Below, one piece after another: positions 10,796-19,197 of a stretch of DNA of 64,000 bases. The translations under genes and the position numbers were made by a program. Every line of letters begins with the position of its first letter. Within the stretch, counting starts at the first letter, position 1. Below the pieces are notes generated by a model that was not told where the DNA came from, did no database searches, and saw only the letters and a program-made list of their open reading frames with translations. The stretch is from an uncultured Bradyrhizobium sp. (GTDB taxonomy: Bacteria; Pseudomonadota; Alphaproteobacteria; Rhizobiales; Xanthobacteraceae): NCBI RefSeq assembly GCF_936943645.1, contig NZ_CAKZJO010000085.1, positions 1 to 64,000 on the forward strand, written 5' to 3'.

Positions 10796-11446
10796 ATGAC
10801 CATGCGCAAGGCAATGATTGTTTGGGGCGGCTGGCCGGGTCACGATCCTGATCTCTGTGCGTCGATGATCCGCGGCTGGTTGAAGGCCGAGGGCTTCGAC
10901 GTCCGGATCGAGACCACGACGGCCGCGTTCGCCGATCCGGCGATCCACGATCTGTCGCTGATCATCCCGATCTACACCATGTCGAAGATCGAGAAGCCAG
11001 AGGCGCTCAATCTCTGTGCGGCGGTCCGCAGCGGGGTCGGGCTCGCCGGCCACCACGGCGGAATGTGCGATGCGTTCCGCGATTCGGTCGACTATCAGTT
11101 CCTGTGCGGCGGGCAATGGGTTGCCCATCCCGGCAACATCATCGACTACAAGGTTGACTTGACGAAGCCCGATGACCCCATCATGAAGGGTCTCAAGAGT
11201 TTCGAGCATCGTTCCGAGCAATACTATATGCATGTCGACCCCGCCAACGAGGTGTTGGCAACGACGACCTTCACCGGCGAGCATGCGCCCTGGATCGAGG
11301 GCGTGGTCATGCCCGTGGTGTGGAAGAAGCGTTATGGCGAGGGCAGGGTATTCTATTCCTCGCTCGGCCACCGCGCCTACGAGCTCGATGTGCCCGAGAT
11401 CCGGACGCTGATGATCCGCGGCATGCTGTGGGCGGCGCGCGAATGA
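10796..11446 (+). CDS. ThuA-like domain protein
   Basis: MIVWGGWPGHDP...GLAGHHGGMCDAFRDSVDYQFLCGGQWVAHPG, ThuA-like glutamine amidotransferase fold; operon with Gfo/Idh protein. Confidence 0.87.
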   Translation: MTMRKAMIVWGGWPGHDPDLCASMIRGWLKAEGFDVRIETTTAAFADPAIHDLSLIIPIYTMSKIEKPEALNLCAAVRSGVGLAGHHGGMCDAFRDSVDYQFLCGGQWVAHPGNIIDYKVDLTKPDDPIMKGLKSFEHRSEQYYMHVDPANEVLATTTFTGEHAPWIEGVVMPVVWKKRYGEGRVFYSSLGHRAYELDVPEIRTLMIRGMLWAARE

Positions 11447-12492
11447 CAGCCGGCGCGGCCCAGCCGGTCGTTCGTGCCACGCTCGAGGATGTCGCACGGG
11501 CGGCGGGCGTTTCGCTCGCGACCGTGGACCGGGTCGTCAACCGGCGCGACGGTGTGCGCGCCAAGACGGTCGCCCGTGTCGAGGCTGCGGTGGCGAAACT
11601 CGGCTATCGCGCCGATGTGGCGGCGGCGCGGCTCGCGCGGGGACAGAGTTTTCGCTTTGCTTTCGTGCTGCCGAGCGGCAGCAACAGCTTCATGACCAAC
11701 TTGACCGAGCAGGTCCAGCGCACCGCGGAGTGGCTGGCGGGTCAGCGCGGCTTCATCGACATCCTTCATGTCGACGTGTTCGATCCGGACGTGCTCGCCG
11801 GAGCGCTGGAGACTCTGTCGCCGGCCTATCAGGGCGTCGCCGTCATCGCGCTCGATCATCCCAGGGTGCGCGCCGCGATCGACGAGCTCGCCTCGCGTGG
11901 GGTCGCGGTGGTCACCCTGGTCTCGGACGCGCCGAGCGCGCGCCGTCTCCATTACGTCGGCATAGACAATCCGGCCGCGGGCCGGACTGCGGCGACGCTG
12001 ATGGGACGTTTCCTCGGAGGCCACGAGGGCACGGTCGCGGTGATCGCGGGATCGCTGTCGCTGCGCGACCACACCGAGCGGCAGTATGGCTTCCACCAGA
12101 TCCTCTCCAGCGAGTATCCGAAGCTGCGCGCGCTTCCGGTGCTCGAGGGCCGGGATGACAGTGACCGCACGCGCGAGCTGACAGCCGCGCTGCTGGCACG
12201 CCACGCCGATCTCCGCGGCATCTATTGTTGCGGTGCCGGAAACCGCGGCATCGCCGATGCGCTCGAAGCCTCGGGTCGCGCACGCGAGGTGGTCTGGATC
12301 ACCCATGAGCTGACCCAGCACACGCGACGCTTCCTGGTCCGCGGCACGCTCGATGCGATCATCAACCAGGATGCCGGCCACGAAGCGCGTTCAGCGGCGC
12401 GTGTCCTGCTGGCGCATTGTTCGGGCGAGCCCATCAGCCCGGACCAGGAGCGTATCCGCATCGACATTTTTCTGCGCGACAATCTGCCGTAG
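11443..12492 (+). CDS. LacI-family transcriptional regulator
   Basis: ATLEDVARAAGVSLATVDRVVNRRDGVRAKTVARVEAAVAKLGYR HTH; overlaps upstream stop (ATGA). Confidence 0.93.
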   Translation: MTAGAAQPVVRATLEDVARAAGVSLATVDRVVNRRDGVRAKTVARVEAAVAKLGYRADVAAARLARGQSFRFAFVLPSGSNSFMTNLTEQVQRTAEWLAGQRGFIDILHVDVFDPDVLAGALETLSPAYQGVAVIALDHPRVRAAIDELASRGVAVVTLVSDAPSARRLHYVGIDNPAAGRTAATLMGRFLGGHEGTVAVIAGSLSLRDHTERQYGFHQILSSEYPKLRALPVLEGRDDSDRTRELTAALLARHADLRGIYCCGAGNRGIADALEASGRAREVVWITHELTQHTRRFLVRGTLDAIINQDAGHEARSAARVLLAHCSGEPISPDQERIRIDIFLRDNLP

Positions 12493-12561
12493 GCAACCGC
12501 CGGACGCCAAGACCTCCGTGCGGCTTGCTGCATCGCTGGCGCAGCGCCGCATGGGGGCGGC

Positions 12562-14391
12562 TCAGTCGAGCGTGAAGGCCGAACTGTAGTCGCGCTTGAG
12601 TGCGGGGTCCTGCTGTTCTTTTCTCAGGATGCAGTTGCCGACCACCAGCATGTCGAGCTCGTTGCCCATGAAGCAGCGGAAGGCATCCTCCGGCGTGCAG
12701 ACGATCGGTTCGCCGCGAACGTTGAAGCTGGTGTTGACCAGCACCGGGCAACCCGTGAGCGCCTTGAAACGCGACAGCAGACGATGGAAGCGCGGATTGG
12801 TGTCGGCGCTCACCGTCTGGACACGGGCGGAATAGTCGATATGCGTCACGGCGGGGATGGTCGAGCGCACCACGTTGAGCTTGTCGATGCCGAACATGGC
12901 CTGCTCGCCCGCGCTCATCATGTGACGCCGGTCGCTCCTGAGGCCGGCAACCAGGAGCATGTACGGACTGTCGCCATCGAGCTCGAACCAGTCCGCAACG
13001 TCCTCCCGCGTCACCGCCGGAGCGAAGGGGCGGAAGCTCTCGCGAAACTTCACCTTGAGATTGAGGTTCTTCTGCATGGCGGGCGAGCGGGGATCACCCA
13101 GGATCGAACGTGCGCCGAGTGAACGCGGGCCGAATTCCATCCTGCCCTGAAACCAGCCAATCGCGAGCTGGTCGGCCAGGGCCGCCGCCGTCGTCTCGAT
13201 CATTGCATCTTCGTCGAGGACATCGAAGCGAGCTCCGGCGGCGCCCAGTCGCCGCTCGATCGCCTCTTGCGAGAATTCAGGTCCCAGAAAGGCGCCGGAC
13301 ATGCCGTCGCCAGCCACGGCTTGGCGCGGTTGCTGTCTGAACTGATGGTAGGCCGCGAGTGCGGCCCCAACCGCACCGCCGGCGTCGCCAGCGGCCGGCT
13401 GAATCCAGATCGAATCGAATTTGCCGTCCTGCAACACCTTGCCGTTGGCGACGCAATTGAGCGCGACGCCACCCGCAAGACATAGATTGCGCGCCCCTGT
13501 CTGAGCCGCAAGGCTGCGGGTCAAGCGAAGGACCGCCTCCTCGAGGACGGCCTGGATGGAGGCTGCGATATCCATGTGGAAAGGCGTGAGCAGTTGGTCC
13601 GGGCTGCGAACCGGCTGGCCAAACAACTTCGCGAAGCGGTCATTGGTCATCGTCAGCCCGGTGCAATAATCGAAATACGACATGTCGAGACGAAACGAAC
13701 CGTCCGTCTTGAGATCGATCAGCGAGTCCAGGATGAGCTGCGCGTATTTTGGTTCGCCATAGGGGGCAAGGCCCATCAGCTTGTATTCGCCGGAATTGAC
13801 CTTGAATCCGGTGTAGTATGTGAAGGCCGAGTACAGCAGGCCCAGCGAGTGCGGAAAATGGATCTCCTGGAAGATCTCGAGGCGGTTGCCGTCCCCCAAT
13901 GCCGCTGAGGTCGTTGCCCATTCGCCCACACCGTCCATCGTGAGCACGGCCGCCTTCTCGAACGGGGACGGGAAAAACGCACTCGCCGCGTGGCTCAGAT
14001 GATGTTCGGTGAACAGGAGCCGGTCGAGGGCAAAATCAGCGTCGAACTCGGCGAGATGTTTCCGCAGCAGGCTCTTCTGAAACAGTTTCTCCTTGAGCCA
14101 GAGCGGCAGGGCCATCTGGAAGGATCGGAAACCGCGCGGCGCGAAAGCGACATAGGTTTCGAGCAGCCGTTCAAACTTGAGGAAAGGCTTATCGTAGAAG
14201 GCGACGTGATCGATGTCGGAGAGCTTCGCTCCGACGGCCTCCAGACAGTACGCGATGGCATGGTGCGGAAACGATGCGTCGTGCTTCTTGCGGGTGAAGC
14301 GTTCCTCTTGCGCCGCCGCAATCACGCGACCGTCTTCGATCAGAGCGGCGGCACTGTCGTGATAGAAGGCCGAGATGCCGAGAACCCGCAT
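12562..14391 (-). CDS. Carbamoyltransferase (NodU/CmcH/SxtI family)
   Basis: MRVLGISAFYHDSAAALIEDGRVIAAAQEERFTRKKHD, LAGGVALNCVANGK, GRMEFGPRSLGARSIL; highly characteristic. Confidence 0.97.
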   Translation of the reverse strand: MRVLGISAFYHDSAAALIEDGRVIAAAQEERFTRKKHDASFPHHAIAYCLEAVGAKLSDIDHVAFYDKPFLKFERLLETYVAFAPRGFRSFQMALPLWLKEKLFQKSLLRKHLAEFDADFALDRLLFTEHHLSHAASAFFPSPFEKAAVLTMDGVGEWATTSAALGDGNRLEIFQEIHFPHSLGLLYSAFTYYTGFKVNSGEYKLMGLAPYGEPKYAQLILDSLIDLKTDGSFRLDMSYFDYCTGLTMTNDRFAKLFGQPVRSPDQLLTPFHMDIAASIQAVLEEAVLRLTRSLAAQTGARNLCLAGGVALNCVANGKVLQDGKFDSIWIQPAAGDAGGAVGAALAAYHQFRQQPRQAVAGDGMSGAFLGPEFSQEAIERRLGAAGARFDVLDEDAMIETTAAALADQLAIGWFQGRMEFGPRSLGARSILGDPRSPAMQKNLNLKVKFRESFRPFAPAVTREDVADWFELDGDSPYMLLVAGLRSDRRHMMSAGEQAMFGIDKLNVVRSTIPAVTHIDYSARVQTVSADTNPRFHRLLSRFKALTGCPVLVNTSFNVRGEPIVCTPEDAFRCFMGNELDMLVVGNCILRKEQQDPALKRDYSSAFTLD

Positions 14392-14394
14392 GTC

Positions 14395-14547
14395 TTAAGG
14401 CAGCGCGTTGGCGAGTGGCGCGGCCGCAAATCCCTCTGCAAGGATGGTCGGGCTGGCGAACGGGACGATGAGGGCAGAGGGCGGCAACAGCCCGATCCTT
14501 CTCCACGGGGTGGGGTATCGCGAGATGGCGCGGATCAAGCCGATCAT
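14395..14547 (-). CDS. 50-aa hypothetical small protein between SxtJ-like and carbamoyltransferase genes
   Basis: Reverse-strand ATG at 14547-14545 overlaps the stop of the upstream SxtJ-like gene; translation MIGLIRAISRYPTPWRRIGLLPPSALIVPFASPTILAEGFAAAPLANALP; ends 4 nt before the carbamoyltransferase start. Confidence 0.55.
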   Translation of the reverse strand: MIGLIRAISRYPTPWRRIGLLPPSALIVPFASPTILAEGFAAAPLANALP

Positions 14548-14972
14548 CAGAACTGATTCCGCATGGTTTCGGGCGCAGGGCCGGGTGGGCGGCGAATCCA
14601 ATAGCTCTCGCTGCTTTCGTCGCGCTTCAGCCGCAACGCATCCTTGCCGATCCAGCGCATGACGAGCCCGGTCGGCAGGATCGTGCCGAAGAAGATCAGA
14701 CCCATCAGAACGGGGTTGGCAATCTTGTGCAGCAGCAGCCCGAGCTTCGTCCAGGCGCGGTTGAGTGGATTGAGCGCAGCGGGACGGATAGCGGCAACGA
14801 TCGCGAACATCGCTGCAAGAGCGAACGTCCATGGCCACAGGCGGCCAGAATGCCAGGCGTTGAAGCAGGTGAGGAGCGCGAGCGCAGCAGCCATCACCCA
14901 TCCAAAGGTCCGGTCGGAGCCAACAACCACTTGCTCCTCTCGGGTGAAAAGCTCGTGAGTGTTTTGCTCCAC
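14547..14972 (-). CDS. SxtJ-family membrane protein
   Basis: SDRTFGWVMAAALALLTCF...RPAALNPLNRAWTKLGLLLHKIANPVLMGLIFFGTILPTGLVMRWIGKDALRLKRDESSESYWIRR; GTG start inferred (ORF track starts at 15071). Confidence 0.85.
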   Translation of the reverse strand: MEQNTHELFTREEQVVVGSDRTFGWVMAAALALLTCFNAWHSGRLWPWTFALAAMFAIVAAIRPAALNPLNRAWTKLGLLLHKIANPVLMGLIFFGTILPTGLVMRWIGKDALRLKRDESSESYWIRRPPGPAPETMRNQF

Positions 14973-15330
14973 TCTCACTCCAAGCCCAGGTCGGAAGCCA
15001 GAAAATGATGGTGCGTTGCGGCAGTCATCTCGTTCGGCTCGGCTTCGCTTCAGACGTTTCTGATTGTGCACGATGTGAATGCCATCGCAACGTGCGGCGA
15101 GTCAATTCGGCCGAAGGCAAATCCTGTTCACGCCGGCGGCTACCAAGTGCTTTGTCAGACCGTCGGCCAGATGCTGCGCGGCCAGCCAACGTCGGCTGTT
15201 TTGGGAGGCTCTAAGTCGTTGATATTACTATGGTGGTCTACTGTGCATGGGGTTGTTTTGCAGAAAATGGAGTGGCCGGGGGGCTGATGGCTCCCCCAAT
15301 GGATACGTCGAGGCCGCCTGCATCGCCCGA

Positions 15331-16587
15331 TCAACCCGACGACGGTGACGCAGGTACGCCCAGGAGTTCCGTGAAGCGCTCGGCAACCGCAGCCTGATCG
15401 AAGTGTCGTGAGCGGAAGTGCTGATAGGCCGCCCGTTTGTGCTCCGCCAGCAGGTCGGGACTTTCGAGATATCCGACGAGGGCGGCTGACAGCTCCCGTT
15501 CCATGTCGTCGTCCGACGTCGCTGTCAGGATTCGCCCGGTAACGCCATCTTCCACCGCTTCGCAGCACCCGGGGTGGTTAGAGGCGATCGACGGGAGGCC
15601 GGTTGCCGCAGCCTCGATCAGGATGCGGGGGATTCCCTCGCCATAGCGTGTCGGCAGGCAAACGATATCGCATTGCCGGAGCAGGTTCGGCATGTCGCTG
15701 ACATAGCCGAGGAAACGGATTTCCGTCATGTGTTCGAGATCTCGGTGCGGTATCGCGTCGGGATCGCTATCCTCGGGAACGCCGGCGACAACGAACTCTA
15801 CGTCGCCCCGATGGGCCAGATCATGGGCCACCTTCAGAAAAGTGCTCAAGCCTTTCGACTTCAGGAGCCGAGACGCAAACAGGACCTTCACCACGCGATG
15901 AGGACGTGGGGCCTCCAGCGGGTAGAAGAGGTCGGGGTTCACGCCAGCGCCTTCGATGAGTGATGAATTCCCCTCATTGGCGATGCCCCTGTCCGCCCAA
16001 AATTCGCAATCGTATCTCGTCTCGAAAGTGAAATGCACGTAGTCCCGCCGTGACAATATTCGAAATGCCAGAAGCGTAAGCGTCCGTGCGATCGGGTAGC
16101 GCCGCTGGCCCGGGACCTTTGGCGACATCATCCGGCCCAAACCGGGCAGCGTGATCAGAACTCGTTTGGGGTACGCACGCAGAAAGTGCGAGACGATCGA
16201 CACAAGTCCGGAGAAAATGGCAGGCTTGAGCGTGAGGAGATGCGCGGCGTGCGGCTTGAACGCGTGGATCGTCCGTGCCGTCCGGATCATCAGCCTCGTA
16301 TCGCCGATGGGATCGAACTTGAAGCGCTCGATCGGCACATGGATGTATTTCCAGCCCTGAATGCTGTCCGCGGGAATAGGATAGCCGCCGGCGATCACCG
16401 TCACATCGACGCCGATGGACGCAAGATGGCTGACGACCGACAGCCGATGGCGCAGAAAGTAGGCGCTGTCGTTGCAGATGACGAGGACCCGATATCCGGA
16501 CCCGTGATATTGGCGGCTCTCGACCTTTGAGGGCAGGTTTCCCTGACGCTCAGAATTCCGCCCGGTCATTTGTCCACTCTGGATCAT
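15331..16587 (-). CDS. Glycosyltransferase family 4 (GT-B)
   Basis: VVKVLFASRLLKSKGLSTFLKVAHDL...CLPTRYGEGIPRILIEAAATGLPSIASNHPGCCEAV; alternative start at 16647. Confidence 0.92.
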   Translation of the reverse strand: MIQSGQMTGRNSERQGNLPSKVESRQYHGSGYRVLVICNDSAYFLRHRLSVVSHLASIGVDVTVIAGGYPIPADSIQGWKYIHVPIERFKFDPIGDTRLMIRTARTIHAFKPHAAHLLTLKPAIFSGLVSIVSHFLRAYPKRVLITLPGLGRMMSPKVPGQRRYPIARTLTLLAFRILSRRDYVHFTFETRYDCEFWADRGIANEGNSSLIEGAGVNPDLFYPLEAPRPHRVVKVLFASRLLKSKGLSTFLKVAHDLAHRGDVEFVVAGVPEDSDPDAIPHRDLEHMTEIRFLGYVSDMPNLLRQCDIVCLPTRYGEGIPRILIEAAATGLPSIASNHPGCCEAVEDGVTGRILTATSDDDMERELSAALVGYLESPDLLAEHKRAAYQHFRSRHFDQAAVAERFTELLGVPASPSSG

Positions 16588-16828
16588 GTTGCCTTTCGGG
16601 GCCTTCCTCCCGAAGGGTGGACGGTTCCTCGACAAACCGCTACCCAAATATCGGCGTTCACTGAAAAAATGACGCGTCCGACCTCGTCAAAGGGCTGGAA
16701 ACGTGTTCTTGATAGCGTCCAGCGCACGGTTGTCATGAGGAAGAAGTTCAATCGGGCGCCGAAAGCGCTGTCTGTCAGCCCTATGGAACCGGTACATCAG
16801 TCCCCGAAATCCTGCGCGACGGTCGAAC

Positions 16829-18169
16829 GTGGCTGATGCCGGGCGTCGCATATCGATGGTTTCGAACTGGGGCGCCCTTGTCTCGAAGTTCGGCCGGGCC
16901 GTACGGCCTCTCGAGGCCAATCTCCTCGTGGTTCTCGCGGCAGTGGCCTTGCCCTGGTCCACGAGCGCCGTCGCGATATTGTTCGGATTCTGGCTGCTGT
17001 CGCTGGTCCGCCTGCTTCCGACCTTCGATTACCGTGCGTTCCTGCGCTTGCTCGCAGATCCGATATGCCTGTGGCCGCTCGCTTTGGTCTTCGTGGCGCT
17101 GGTTGGAATGCTGTGGGCGGACATTCCATGGCAGGAACGGCTTCAGGGCTTCAGTCCCGTCGCCAAGCTGCTGGCCCTTCCGCTCCTGCTCTACCATTTT
17201 TCGCTCTGGCAGCGGAGCGCCTGGGTCTTCATCGGGTTTCTCGCCTCCTGTACGATCCTGATGGGGCTATCCTGGATGGTGTGGTTCGTGCCGGAGCTGG
17301 CGCTGGCATCGGGCAGAAGCCCCGGCGTGCCCGTGAAGAATTATATCGACCAGAGCCAGGAATTCGCGCTGTGCATGGTGGCGCTGACGCCGCTTGCTTT
17401 CGCTTTCTATGAGCAACGCAGATATGTCCCGGCGCTGGCCTGCGCGGCCCTGGTGGGCGGCTTCTTTGCCAATATGGCGTTCGTGGTGTCGGCCCGCGCG
17501 GCTCTGATCTATGTCCCCGTGCTGCTGGGGGTGTTGGCCTTCACGCATCTTGATCGTCGGGCGACGGCACAGCTGTTCGCCGGGCTTGTCGTGCTGGCCG
17601 CCGCGGTGTGGTTCACGTCGCCCTATCTGCAGGGCCGGGTCGCAGCGTTTGCGGTCGAATATCGCGATTACCAGCAAAATATTGCCGCATCGACCGGCAG
17701 GAGGCTCGAATATTGGCAAAAGTCGCTCGGCTTCTTTGCGGATGCGCCGCTCATCGGTCACGGAACCGGCTCGACCCGACATTTGTTCGAGCAGGCTGCG
17801 GTCGGACAAGCCGGGCTCGCCGCGGAAGTCACCAAAAACCCGCACAATCAGACGCTCAGCGTCGCGGTCCAATGGGGGATCGTTGGAATAGCGGCGCTGT
17901 ATGCGATGTGGGCGGCGCATCTGCTGCTATTCCGCGGCCAAGGCCTGGCCAACTGGATCGGACTATTGGTCGTCGTCCAAAATCTGGTGAGCTCGCTTTT
18001 CAACGCTCATCTGTTCGATTTTGTCGAGGGTTGGATGTATGTGCTGGGTGTGGGAGTTGCGGGGGGCATGAAGCTTCGCGCGCAGCGAGGCAGCGGCGGA
18101 CTTCAGGGCTCGTCTGCTGACGATCCACGGGCAGCTTGCGCCGACGCGCCCGGCCATTCGCGGCTTTGA
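16829..18169 (+). CDS. O-antigen ligase/polymerase-like (WaaL/Wzy) membrane protein
   Basis: Multi-TM protein with a large loop and LIGHGTGSTRHLFEQAA...NPHNQTLSVAVQWGIVG, typical O-antigen ligase motif; start could be 16856. Confidence 0.85.
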   Translation: MADAGRRISMVSNWGALVSKFGRAVRPLEANLLVVLAAVALPWSTSAVAILFGFWLLSLVRLLPTFDYRAFLRLLADPICLWPLALVFVALVGMLWADIPWQERLQGFSPVAKLLALPLLLYHFSLWQRSAWVFIGFLASCTILMGLSWMVWFVPELALASGRSPGVPVKNYIDQSQEFALCMVALTPLAFAFYEQRRYVPALACAALVGGFFANMAFVVSARAALIYVPVLLGVLAFTHLDRRATAQLFAGLVVLAAAVWFTSPYLQGRVAAFAVEYRDYQQNIAASTGRRLEYWQKSLGFFADAPLIGHGTGSTRHLFEQAAVGQAGLAAEVTKNPHNQTLSVAVQWGIVGIAALYAMWAAHLLLFRGQGLANWIGLLVVVQNLVSSLFNAHLFDFVEGWMYVLGVGVAGGMKLRAQRGSGGLQGSSADDPRAACADAPGHSRL

Positions 18170-18249
18170 AACCGTTCGCAGTTCGTTTAATGAGAACAGG
18201 TGCCCTGGTTCGGCAACTTGCAAGGGTGGGATCTGGTCGCGGAAGTTGA

Positions 18250-19194
18250 ATGAGAGTTTCGATCATTACGTTGACCATTGATTCGTCGGACTATGTCGAT
18301 GAAGCTATTGGCAGCGTCGAGCATGAGGGGTCTTGCGAACTCGAGCATATCGTGGTCCACGACGGTACCGAGGGCTTTACCCGGCGTCTCGCGCAGAAAT
18401 ATCCGCACATCAGATTCGTCAGAGGAAGCGGGGCCGGTGCCACGGCGGCGGTGGCGCTCGGGGTCGAGGCGTCGACCGGCGATTTCATCCTGCTTGTTCA
18501 TAGTGACGACCGAATTCGTCCGGGCGTGCTTGCCCGGCTGGCCAGCCAGGCCGCCGCTCGGCCTGACGTGAAGATCTGGACCGGTGGCGCGCAGATGTTC
18601 TGCACGCTCCCGGACGGCGAGGAACTCGTCGTGCGCCGGATGGTCGGCGAGGACATGACCCGGCTCTCGCTCGAGAACATCTGCGATGATATGCCTCTGC
18701 TGTCGGCGCGGTTCTGCCATCGCTCGGTATTCACCCAGATCGGCAATTTCGATCCGTTGTTTTCGGAAAGCAGTGATCGCGAGTTCTTGCTGCGGGCGGT
18801 CATTGCCGGGGTGCCGGAAGGATCGCTCGACGTTGTCGTGTCTGAAATGAGAGTGCACGATGAATCGCGCACCATGCACTTTCGCAAGGACTCGACGCCC
18901 CCCTACCTGGAAGAGCATGTGCGCATCGCCGACCAATGGCTGGCCCGCAAGGACAGCTCCGACCAGGTCCGGCGCTTCCTGCGAAACTGGCGGGCGCGCG
19001 AGATGGTGAGGTTCATCGTCTATCAGTGCCGCGGCCGGCATTGGAGAGACGCAATACGGGCATTTTTTCGCGAGGAATCGGCCGACCCCTTGTGGATTAT
19101 TCGCGCCTTGAGCATCGTGGAGGCGCGCCGGCTCCGGCACAGGCTCTACAACGCGAAGGCAGTCGACCGCCTCCGCCTGACCGAAACGAAGTGA
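18250..19194 (+). CDS. Glycosyltransferase family 2
   Basis: MRVSIITLTIDSSDYVDEAIGSVEHEG...HIVVHDGTEG...HSDDRIRPG. Confidence 0.85.
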   Translation: MRVSIITLTIDSSDYVDEAIGSVEHEGSCELEHIVVHDGTEGFTRRLAQKYPHIRFVRGSGAGATAAVALGVEASTGDFILLVHSDDRIRPGVLARLASQAAARPDVKIWTGGAQMFCTLPDGEELVVRRMVGEDMTRLSLENICDDMPLLSARFCHRSVFTQIGNFDPLFSESSDREFLLRAVIAGVPEGSLDVVVSEMRVHDESRTMHFRKDSTPPYLEEHVRIADQWLARKDSSDQVRRFLRNWRAREMVRFIVYQCRGRHWRDAIRAFFREESADPLWIIRALSIVEARRLRHRLYNAKAVDRLRLTETK

Positions 19195-19197
19195 GGC

